Shown here: positions 1-9,276 of the stretch, in pieces | Position numbering within the stretch: position 1 is the first letter of the stretch | Layout: each line of letters starts with the position of its first letter | Source of the DNA: Mastigamoeba balamuthi | Taxonomy: Eukaryota; Evosea; Mastigamoebida; Mastigamoebidae | Direction of reading: 5' to 3' | Assembly: GCA_902651635.1 (NCBI GenBank) | Contig: CACRSC010000111.1 | Span: 11,018 to 72,500, forward strand | DNA length: 61,483 nucleotides | The notes under the pieces: generated by a model | Database searches by the model: none | Told to the model about the DNA's origin: nothing | What the model saw: the letters and a program-made list of their open reading frames with translations, nothing else | Program-made: the position numbers and the translations under genes

Positions 1-497
1 TCGCGGTGTCGTTTACGTGGTCGGCGTAGACCTGGAGAACCGTCGAGTCGGTGACGTACTCCTCGGTCTCGCTGCGTTCGGTGTGCTGTACCCTCTGCCC
101 GACGTCACGCTGATTAGACAGGAACCCCGGTGCGAATGAGCAGAGGGTGCGCGGCGCACAGTCGGTGTTGCCGACGTAGAGTACTGGCTGCTAGCGCAGT
201 AGGTCATCTGCGCCAAGCATCTGCACAGCTCCGCAACCCCGCTTCCAGACGACGCCCGCGAAGACGGAGACGACGACGATGACGACCTCGGCGAGACAGA
301 CGGAGAGGACGAGCAGACGGGCGGCGTGGCTCCCAGAGAGCCCACCAGCGCCGCCGCGTCCGCAGCAGCAGGTCCGCCAGCAGCGCGCGGCGCCTGGCCG
401 GCGACGCGCAGCAGCTCCGCGCACGGACGCCCCGCGACGGGGGCGACCTCCTGCAGCTCGGGCCCCTCGGCACGACGCACCCTCTCGCCCTGCTCGT
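1..497 (-). CDS. Left-edge membrane protein exons (partial)
   Basis: Coding stretch on the minus strand that runs off the left edge. About 280-350 encodes a hydrophobic segment (LLVLSVCLAEVVIVVVSVFA) with strongly GC-ending codons, ending in VWKRG, which looks like a membrane span with a basic stop. A short intron seems to end at ctagcag near 189, after which an open frame reads VLYVGNTDCAPRTLC and continues to base 1 with a polar, extracellular-like composition. The frame between about 497 and 350 is ambiguous: GC3 is high in a different frame from the membrane segment. No ATG is present on this strand from about 225 up to the stop of the neighbouring thrombospondin-repeat gene at 632. These exons may therefore be the 3' part of that gene, reached through an intron. 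Function unknown. Confidence 0.35.
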
Positions 498-631
498 GAA
501 GCGCGTTGGGTTTGCGTGTCAGATATTTGATTCCGTGAAATTCCGGGAAATTGGCGCGCGAATTTATCCTCCCCGTTTTTCCGTTTTTTCTTCAACAGAA
601 AAGCAGAAGGGGGGTGAATTCAAAGCCCAAT

Positions 632-1750
632 TTAATCAGAAATCAGCTGATTTTCCGGTGGAGGGGCACGCACAGCTTTCTCCAAGTCGACGACCGGCCC
701 CGACGACGCCTCGAGGTCGCCCCCGCCCAGCTCAAGCGGCGCCGAACACGAGATCGAATTCGGCCCCTGCGCGACCCCTTTGGCGGCCGGCGCCTCCGCG
801 CCAGCGCCACCGAACGGCCCGGCGCACACGAGCCTCGCGACGAGGGCACGAGCGCGGCCGAGAAGGGGGCACAGGGTCTTGGCGAGCCGGCGGGCGCACG
901 AGACGGCGGCCCCGAGGACGTTGAGGGCGAACTTGGGCAGGACGTACGAGACGAAGACGAGCCAGGCGACGGCCTCGAGCACGTCGCCCACGCCGATCGG
1001 GCGGTCGCCGTGCTTCTTGTGGACCCACGGGCGCGGGTCCACGCAGTCGGCGAGCCCGTCCTCGTCGATGTCGCTGTCCGAGTCCTCCACGCCGCACCCG
1101 CAGACGCCTGGGGCCGTCTTGCGGGGGTCGGCGGGGCAGCCGTCGATGCAGTCGAGCGTCGAGTCGCCGTCGCTGTCGTTCTCGGCGACGCCGCACCCGC
1201 AGACGCCTGGGGCCGTCTTGCGGGGGTCGGCGGGGCACGCGTCGACGCAGTCCAACGTCCGGTCGCCGTCCGTGTCGCGGTCTGGAACACCGCATCCGCA
1301 GACGCCGGTCGCGTTGAACTTGGAGGGGTCGTCGGGGCACACGTCCACGCAGTCCAACGTGGCGTCGCCGTCCGTGTCGCGGTCTGGAACACCGCATCCG
1401 CAGACGCCGGTCTCGTCGAACTTGGCGGGGTCGTCGGGGCACACGTCCTCGCAGTCGAGGTAGCCGTCGCCATCCCGGTCGCCGAGTGCATACGGGGGCA
1501 GCACGTACGACAGCAGCGACCGCACGCGCCCGCCTGGGATTTGGCGCCAGAGGGTAAATAAAAAAGCAATTTTAGCAACAAGCCGGAGGGTTGGGGGGGG
1601 GGACGAGGGCTACGTACACTCGTCGACAGAGATGTCGGGGGGTTTGCCTCCGCCAGTCTGGACCGCGTCCTGGAGGCTGGCAAAGGCTGGCCTGGAAACG
1701 AACGCCAGGAGGAGAAACAGCACAACTGCGCGCACGAAGGTAACCCGCAT
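632..1750 (-). CDS. Secreted/membrane thrombospondin type-3 repeat protein
   Basis: ATG at 1750 opens a signal peptide (MRVTFVRAVVLFLLLAFVS). An 84-nt GT-AG intron (1617-1534) joins DEC to GRVRSLLS, giving exons 1750-1618 and 1533-632. The mature part holds five calcium-binding thrombospondin type-3 units with spaced Asp and paired Cys (DRDGDGYLDC, DTDGDATLDC, DTDGDRTLDC, DSDGDSTLDC, DIDEDGLADC), separated by GVCGCGV. A hydrophobic stretch (VLEAVAWLVFVSYVLPKFAL) follows, then a Cys/Ala-rich tail ending NQLISD. Known role of the repeats: folding around Ca2+ in cell-surface or matrix proteins. A possible donor (gtgcgt) near 678 could bypass the stop at 632 and join the left-edge exons. The adhesion or surface role is inferred. 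Confidence 0.8.
1089..1412. repeat. Tandem DNA repeats inside the TSP3 gene
   Basis: Two pairs of near-identical blocks. One block of about 50 nt starts at 1089 and again at 1188 (99-nt offset, 33 codons). Another block of about 50 nt starts at 1262 and again at 1364 (102-nt offset, 34 codons). Both offsets are multiples of three and equal one protein repeat. Synonymous positions are almost unchanged, which suggests recent duplication or gene conversion of repeat units. Confidence 0.8.
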
Positions 1751-2743
1751 TGCTAATGCTCTAGACACTAACAATGCCGTAAATTAAAAGTGGGCGCAAG
1801 TATCGCCTTTTATACTAGCCCCTATGACGTAACTTTTTCCGCGAAAACAAAAAATCTTGTGTGGCATGTCACCACGTGGCGTAGGTGAATCTCCGGCATG
1901 CCCGGCGGGCGACCGAGCACTGGGGGTAGTGCGAGAACGCCAGCGGGTGGCTGGGAGAATCGATTTGACGCTCGTATTTCGTGTTGCGAGATTTTTCTAA
2001 GTGGTGAGGCGCCGCCGCCGGTAGCGGGCTTCTGCGAGGTAGTCATCGGCACGCGCGCGTTACCAGGCTCTGCGATCGGCTGGCGGGCCCGTGGGGCCAC
2101 GTAGTTCGGGGCCGGGTTGCCCGGAGCGACCGCCAGACCTCGCCGTATCCGACTTTTCACAGGCTCCCCCAAACCCCACGGTTTTTTTCCCAGTCCACAC
2201 CCCTCCCGTCGCCGTTTATGACACTATAACCCCCCCCTTCCTCACGTGCGGACCACTGGCTCCGCCGACAACAACGCCCGCCCGCGGCAACAACGCCCGC
2301 CCGCACGCGGCGAGGCTAGGATGGGGGGACACGGCGATTCCTCAGGGCTGACGCGCGCCAAGAAACAAGTAAGGGGGGCGAGTGCCCTCCCGCGAGCGCG
2401 GGGACAAGACCGACGCGCCGCCAGCCATCTCCTCGCCGGCAGCGACAACACCCGCGACCCGTCGGCGAGCCAGAGTGCGTCCGGGCTCAGCTCGCAGTCC
2501 GTAGGGACTTGTGCCGGGAAAATGGCGGGCCGCAAAGCACTCAGGGCAAGCGGAGATAAGATGTCAACATGGGATCGTAGTCCGCGCGGGCGATTGTTGA
2601 GGTGAATTGCAACCTTATTCCTGTTCTTCATTTCGAGCCGCAGTCGCCCGTTCTTGAATTCTGAGATTCGGTCTTTGAGATTCTACCGGAGATTTTTTTT
2701 TCGCCTGCAGGAGCTGATATTCCTTTTCCCGCGCGCGCGAGAG
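1751..2743. other. Intergenic region between divergent genes
   Basis: About 1 kb separates the starts of the TSP3-repeat gene (minus) and the propeller-like gene (plus). Open frames here have no family features or exon-like codon bias. A direct repeat aacaacgcccgcccgc occurs twice at about 2268-2313, and pyrimidine tracts precede the plus-strand gene. It probably carries both promoters. Confidence 0.5.
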
Positions 2744-5306
2744 ATGGAGAGCGGCGCCCTGTCTCTGTGCCGCGTCGCCCTCCCGAACCCGTCGCGTTCG
2801 CCGCTTCTGCTGCGGTCGCTGCCCCCTCGCGGCGTCGCTGTCGGCGCCGCCCCTCGCTCCCTCGTCGTCGTCCACCCCGACGCGCCCCCCGCCGCCTTCT
2901 CTCTGCCCTGCCCCGCCGTCGACGCCGCCCTCCTCGCGTCCTCGGCCACCCTCGTCGTCCTCACCGACGACAGCCGCGTCTGGTGGGTGCCCCTCGGGCC
3001 CGGCGGCGGCATGGGCATGCCCGCGCGCGGTGGCGGCGGCGGCGGCGTCGACGGCAGCGCGGCCGCCGCGGGCCCCCAGCAGCGCCGCGGCGTCACGATC
3101 GTCGATGACGTCACGACGAGGTCGGAGTTTGTCGACGGGGCGAGGTGCCTCGCGGTGTGCGAGGAGCGGCGGGCGGTGGTGGCGGCGTGCGGGGCGCGCG
3201 TCGCGGTGCTGTCGCCGCAGGGCTGTGACGTTGCAATGACGTTGCAGCTGCCCCAGGGGTGCTCGCCGTGCTGCGTGGCCACCCCCGACGCGTGGGGCGG
3301 CTGCACCGAGGCGCTGCGCGGGGTGCTGGCCGCGGCTGCAGGCCTCGAGGGAGTGCCCGGCCCGGGGGTCGCAGTCGTCGGTGACACGCGCGGCGACGTT
3401 CTGCTGGTGCCGCTGGTCGCGGACGCCATTCCCCAGCGATTCCATTCTGCCCCTGTAGATTTTTTCGCACAATTTTCTATGCAAAACTGTGTCTCACCCA
3501 GCTCATTCAGGGGCCCGTCAGGATGATCCAGTTTGTGGTGCACGACGGCGGAGACGCGGCTCCTGCAGACTCGCTCGTTGTTGCACGGTACGCCCTCGGA
3601 ATCACGGCAAGCCGAAGTACGCTCACAGTTGCCGCGGCCCTGCAGAGAAAGAAGCGCTCATGTGTGGTGGACGTCATCGTCTGGCATCAGCTGCTCGTTC
3701 TCTGTTTCCCTGGACAGCATCCTGCAATCGCCCTTCAACGACGTCGCGTGCCTCGTGGTGCGTTAGGAGTGCCCGTTAGCGCGTCTGCTAAACTGCTGCT
3801 CCGACCAGAACGGCGATCTGCTGTGCGCGATGGAAGACCGGATAGTGTGTGTGCCGATGTTCGAGCAGCCCGAGGCGTTCGGCGCAAACTCCGTGTCCAA
3901 CAGGCCCTTGGGTGTCGCGCCCTTCCGGCACACATCGCGACTGTGCTGGTGCACAAGCGGGGCTGGCCACAGAGCTTTGGCTTTGACCAGAACTGGGAAC
4001 CTTCTACTGCTGCCGCTCTTCGCCGAGAGTTCCAACGGCCAGCCCTCAAGTCAAGCAGGATTCGCCGAGATTCGCGCATCGATCGGGATGGTAACTGCTC
4101 AGGAGAGGGCTCTCGTGGAGATAGGAAGGTGGCAGCTGCGGCAGATGTCGAGGATCGAGGAGGCTGTACACACCCTCCAAGACGCCAGGTCCGGTCGTAT
4201 TACCTGCGCGGGAACGCTTTCAGAGCAGGGTGACGCTATCCTCGTCGAACTGTCTTGGCCAGCTGCTTCCTCCGAGACAGTCTTCAACGGTTGCGCACAA
4301 GACACCTTGAACCCTGTCTCAACCGCCATCCAGTGGTCGTCGATACGGCGACGGTCCCGTCGGAGTTTTCTTCTCGAGTCGAGCAGACTGTGCGGAACGT
4401 TGCCGGGAAGGGCCCGTGGTACACTTTTGAACACTGGCCCCGGCCCCGCGCAACTCATGTCCCTTGTCCCAATAGTGCCGTTCGAGTACCCATCGATCCA
4501 CGAGTTGCCTTCGCGACTTTGTCTATTTCTCTCGTGTTCTCCTTGGAGCCTGGAGTGGCCAAAGGTGGGCAGTGAGCCTTCTGTCGTTTCTCATGAACCC
4601 GCCAGCCGATCTGTTTGAGCGAGTGCGCTTCTATGGACAACAGTCGCTGCCGGTGGCCGATGCTCTCAAGTCGTTGTACCTATTCCCCTGGGGCAACGAC
4701 AGCTTCACCATGCCAGTGTCCAAGCTCTCCTATGATTGCCTGGATTTGTCCAAGAGTGCACAGGCGGCATCTCCCTGCAGGTCCACGCCGCGCCAAATGT
4801 TCTTCCCCTTCAAGACCTTCGAGGAGGCAGTGGCAGCGCTCGTTCCATACGATCGTCTCGTTGGCGCTCCCAGCAGGCCATCACCCCTGCAGCTCCACTT
4901 TCTCACCGGCACTGGGAAAGCGTTCTCGCTGGTCCTCAGGCCCACAGGTATGCCGCACCCTCTCCTATCGCGTCTCAACTGTTGGGCAGCGGGTGGGATA
5001 ACAGCCGAGGTCGCAACGGATTTTCCAGCAGTTTCGGAAGCAGTGTGCTTTGCCTTGAGACGGAGGTCACATGGAGGTTTTCCATCCATTCCTGGGCTCG
5101 ACCGCGTCCGGTCAAGCATGCGAGAACTGCTCGGCAACTTCAACGATATTGACTACCGACGGTTTGTTGCTGTTCCCCCACTCTTGCTTGGCTTACGCAA
5201 CTGCTGCAGGATAAGCACATCAGGAGACGGCTTCCAGAGACTGTGGTCTCAGGTCCAGGCCCTCCATTCTTCATTAAGCGAGCAACTCTCTGTCGCGTGT
5301 CGATAG
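2744..5306 (+). CDS. Unrecognised multi-exon protein, propeller-like N-terminus
   Basis: ATG at 2744 starts a long GC-rich exon with beta-strand-rich text (SLVVVHPDAPP, ATLVVLTDDSRVWWVPLG, GDTRGDVLLVPLV). Further exons follow, with pieces such as QFVVHDGGD, NGDLLCAMEDRIVCVPMFEQ, LALTRTGNLLLLPLFAE and an amphipathic helix around IGRWQLRQMSRIEEAVHTLQ. The last exon (about 4572-5306) includes PADLFERVRFYGQQSLPVAD and ends with a helical tail, EQLSVACR, stop at 5306. Repeated short strands of the form NGDLL...VPLF look like blades of a degenerate WD-type propeller. Internal introns are only approximate, for example one between about 3600 and 3640 and one at about 3760-3808. I do not recognise the family. 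The gene converges with MCM9, with only 37 bp between stops. Confidence 0.55.
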
Positions 5307-5343
5307 TCTGAGAAAACAAGCGCGACCTTAGGTAATAGTATGT

Positions 5344-8289
5344 TTATACGTCTTGGTCTTCGTCGTTCAGGAGCCACTCAAAGTCGTCGTCTGTCCCCTG
5401 AGCTGCGGAACAGGTCATCCCTGTGCGCTGCTGCGACCTGAGTGGTGGCGGAGGTGGCGGCACTGGCTTGGTTCGCTGTATGGGAGCTGCTGGCTGCGAG
5501 GGTGATAGCACTGGCGACTGGGTATGAGCGGCAGGATGGTGTGCAGCAGGAGGCGGCGCCAGCGGTCTCTGTGGTGTCGACGGGGCGGAGAGTTTGAACG
5601 CAGTCTGCTGGGACTGGAGGGTCAGGGTCGCATCCGAGTCCGAGTCTCCCGAGCAGTCGTCCATCTGCGATTGCGTTTGCGTCCTCCCCAATGGAGCCTT
5701 CGCTTTGATCGGTGTTGACTGGGCCGAGACAGAGTCCAGCTTGTCGGCGAGAGGAAGCGCCGCTGCCTGCGAGCTCGATTGCGGAGCAGGCGTGTACGGC
5801 GTGATCCTCTCGGCCAGGTTCAGAGCTTTCAGCACCGCGGTCTCGTATCTGTGGTCTACGGCACGTGAGATGCTTACGGTTACGGTGCAATGCGAGACGA
5901 ACAGAAGTCTTCTGGGTCGTCGGGGAACTCGCTATGGAGCGCCGAGGGGAGGATGTCCCTTCCAAGCGCAGAGGACATCATCGAGTCTTCGACGAGCAGC
6001 ACAGAGAAGATGGCGTCCTGCAGAGTTACCTCCTCATGCATCATCAGCTTCGCGTGGGCTGTAGTCCAGTTGTCAGTGTATACGCATACAGCAGTCTTAT
6101 CACAAATAACCTTCCCCTATCCTGATAAGGCTCTCCAGCAACCTGATTGTAGACCTGGCCGACTCTGTCGTGTCGGATCTTCTCTGTCGCTGGTAGTACT
6201 CTGACAGGACCGTCTGGGCATCATCCGTCATGACAGGTTGGATCGTCTTGACGAAATCTGCGAAGCGGTGAGAAAGGTGGGCTGAATGGCGTGTCGCATC
6301 GCACTGAGATAGGTCTGCAGTTTATCCACAGGCCAAACCGAGTGCTTCTGGGGAGCAATCTGCATGCCTTCCTCTCCAGACCCCGACCTCTGGAACAGAG
6401 TTAGAAGACGTGGGCGTGTACAACTGAAAGTTACCGAGGTCAGAATGAAGTTGGCGACCTTCTCGTCCCACTCGTCGTTCTGGGTGTCCAGCATGACCAA
6501 AACCATGTCAAAGCGGCTCAGCAGTGGCGCGTCGAGTGCCAAGTTCACTGAGAGGCCTGGCAGGGGCGTGAGATCCGTATGAAGCACTATTTGGCTCACT
6601 CTGCGAAGGATCGAACCGTCCCTTGGCGTTTGTGGCTGCCAGGACGGCTGCGCGTGTGTGTAGCTGGCACACGATGCCCGCCTTTGCGACAGAGACAGTT
6701 TGCTGCTCCATTGCCTCGTGCACTGTCGTGCGGTCGCGCTCCTTGATGGCCCCGAACTCGTCCACGCAACAGACGCCGCCATCCGCAAGAACAAGAGCGC
6801 CAGCCTCCAAGATCCACTCGCCACCGGGCTCCCTCGTGGCCGCGCACGTCAATCCAGCGACCGACGTGCCTCCGCCGGTGGTTTGCACGTGCCTCGGGCC
6901 CAGCTTGGCGGCGAACTTCAGGAACTGCGATTTCCCCGTTCCCGGCTCTCCGACGAGCAGAAGGTGGCACTGCCCTCTGATTTTCATGCCCGAGGCGTCC
7001 TGCTTGGAGGTCCCGCCGATGAGCACCAGGGCGACCGCCAGCTTGACGACGTAGAGGCCATACAGTGAAGGGCATATGCTGGAGATAATCTCGTCTCTCG
7101 CTGGCAGCGCAGTCAGTCGTAGGATAGGGAAAGTGATGGCGAACCAATGAGCGGGTTATCTGCGTGCCTCTGCCAGAAGGCAGCAAACTCGGCGCGAAGC
7201 TCCTCGGTGATCCCCGTCGATGAACCCTCGCTCTCGTTGTCGGCCCTCACGTTGTTGGCCACGACGACGACTTCGACGTCGCAGCGCTCTCCGTCGCGCT
7301 CCGTCTTCCACCGGGTGCGCACTTGTCCGACGACGGTGACCGAGTCGCCCGGCTGGCACTTGTCCACCATGTCGTCCAGCAGCACCACCGTGATCTGCCG
7401 AGGAATGCTGCCGACGCCGACTTTGTGCGACTGCTCCTGGATCTTCACCTCCTGGAGGTCCCTGTACTCCGTCTCTCCCTCGACCTGCTTGAACGACCTC
7501 CCCTGGCAGTCCTTCGTCTCGCAGGCCGACGGCAGCTCGAACTGAAACCCACTGCGCACTCCCGGTCAGACAGGCGCACTCGCACGAGCCTCGCTTGCGC
7601 AGCAAACCTCTCAAAGACGGCCTCCAGGGGCCTCGGAAGGACCTTGTTGCACTTTGTGCAGCGGTACTTGCGCCTGTACTCTAGCAGCCTGGCAGAGCCC
7701 GTCCTGACAACTGTCCCCTGCAGCTCAAGGAACTTCCCTGCAGAGACGAGGAGCTGAGTCGCACGGCACGGCAGCAAGATGGGGGAAGGAGGCGACCGAC
7801 CGACGTCGGAGGAGCGCGGGAGGGTGTCCCTGCAGATCTCGGGGCACATGTGGAGGTTCTCGAGGCGCACGTGCACGCGCGTCTTGACGCAGTCGGCGCC
7901 CAGCGAGTCGTCGTGGCCGCCGCCGGCGTCCTCGAGCAGCTTCTGCTGCGCGCTCTCGAGCGCCCTGTCGAAGAGCTCGAACAGCTCCTGGGGGTACGCC
8001 AGCAGCAGCGACCCCACCTTCTGGTCGTCCTCCAGGACCCACATGAAGCTGTGCCACACAAGAGTGAATTCCTGGAGTGATGACGCAACGCAGGGCTTTC
8101 TCGGAGAGCGGGGGGAAGGGGCGGCCGGCGCAACTTGGTGACGACGCCGTAGTGCGCGTTGGGGTCGTCGGCGTGCAGGATGTTCAGGACCTCGCGCTCG
8201 TGGTGCCCGAGGAGGTACACCTGGAAAAACAGCGAGTACTCCTCCTGCGTGAAGCTCTCGTACGGGTACGGGCAGTAGTTCCGCGGCAT
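5344..8289 (-). CDS. MCM9: DNA helicase MCM9
   Basis: ATG at 8289, stop at 5344, several introns. The N-terminal domain has a four-Cys zinc site ([10 protein letters not shown], then CETKDCQG) and MCM9-like text ([32 protein letters not shown]). The AAA+ core at about 7026-6500 has Walker [10 protein letters not shown] followed by FLKFAAK, which is typical of MCM9, Walker [11 protein letters not shown], a sensor Asn in AATNAKG and an arginine-finger region [14 protein letters not shown] winged-helix-type stretch follows near 6220-6130 ([10 protein letters not shown]). The long disordered C-terminus is Pro/Gln/Ser-rich and ends in acidic [18 protein letters not shown]9 works with MCM8 in homologous recombination, interstrand crosslink and mismatch repair. 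The start lies 137 bp from a divergent SPRY-like gene. Identity is strong; exact splice sites in the C-terminal part are uncertain. Confidence 0.93.
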
Positions 8290-8426
8290 CCTCTGCGCGC
8301 GCGAGGCCTGTCTTAAGGAAGAAATAATGAAGAAAAATCTGGATTCGGGTGTCTTTCAGATATCACGATCAAATAAAATACCTCTGACCCAAATCTCGCC
8401 CAGTTCGGTTTACCACTCTTTGCAAC

Positions 8427-9146
8427 ATGAATAAAACTGACGCCCTGACCGAGTGGAAGACTGTGGCCTACGAGGTGCTCAAGGCGACCCACGACCCCAA
8501 CAGCCCGGCCCACGTGCTCTCGCCGTTCGCCCTGCAGACGATCCTGCGCCTCCTGCTGCCCCACCGCTCCGAGTGGCCCCCGACGCTGGGCCCCTCGCCC
8601 AACAGGACCCACGCCCGCGACCCCAGCCACCTCGTCCTCCGCCCGGACAGCCCCACCGTCCAGTGCTCTCTCGGCCCCGCGCTCGTCCTGACGCCCGAAT
8701 GCCTCGGTTCCGGAAGGTATGGCGTTTTTTCCTGCGTCGCATTTTTCTCCCGTTTCGGGCGCATCGGGTGTCAACGGCTCACCAGAGGAGGTGCGGGTAT
8801 GTGCAACGCGCTGCGGGTGCATAGTCTCGTGTGGTCCGTCCGGATGACGGGGTCCGAGGTCTGGTGCATCGGTGTCATCGACGCCGAGCAGCCGCTGCTG
8901 GGCAACTCGCAGTGGTACAGCTCGCCGTGCGGGTACGTGAGCAGCGGGGCGGGGCCCGTGCAGAAGCACCTCAGCGGGATGCACGGCAGGGAGCTCGTCG
9001 CGATGCTCGACATGGACGCCCGCCTGTTCCACCTCTACGTCGCGGGCGTCGAGTGCACGCAGCCCGTGCCCAGGAACATCAAGGTCGCCAGGATGGCGGT
9101 CACGCTCTGGGCTGGCGGGCTCCTGCACAGGGCCACGGCGTGGTGA
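8427..9146 (+). CDS. SPRY-domain-like protein
   Basis: ATG at 8427 and stop at 9146, with a 69-nt GT-AG intron at 8717-8785. Because the intron length is a multiple of three it reads open, but removing it joins ECLGSGR to GGAGMCNALR. The N-terminus (WKTVAYEVLKATHDPNSPAH) is helical. The C-terminal half looks like a SPRY/B30.2 fold: LVWSVRMTGSEVWCIGVID, then QWYSSPCGYVSSG, then VAMLDMDARLFHLYVAGVE. These correspond to the W..R, CIGV and D...L.f.vNG blocks of SPRY domains, which bind protein partners. No catalytic motif is seen. It shares a 137-bp bidirectional intergenic region with MCM9. The family call rests on pattern only. Confidence 0.55.
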   Translation: MNKTDALTEWKTVAYEVLKATHDPNSPAHVLSPFALQTILRLLLPHRSEWPPTLGPSPNRTHARDPSHLVLRPDSPTVQCSLGPALVLTPECLGSGRYGVFSCVAFFSRFGRIGCQRLTRGGAGMCNALRVHSLVWSVRMTGSEVWCIGVIDAEQPLLGNSQWYSSPCGYVSSGAGPVQKHLSGMHGRELVAMLDMDARLFHLYVAGVECTQPVPRNIKVARMAVTLWAGGLLHRATAW

Positions 9147-9276
9147 CCGGGGCGTGATTCGACGTGCTAAAAGATTTGGAATCACAGTCATATCATGATC
9201 TTTGGGATATGTGCCGCGCAAAATCTGTAGAGAGATCCCCCCACGTTATTTGTTTCCCGCGGAGAGAGCTCCGGTG

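Noticed and set aside
1822-2172. 116-codon minus-strand open frame in the first intergenic region
   Set aside because: Low coding bias, no motif, no conserved-looking residues.
2744-5306. Assignment to Fanconi core-complex propeller proteins (FAAP100/FANCB type)
   Set aside because: Only a vague propeller-plus-helical-tail similarity; no diagnostic motif could be matched.
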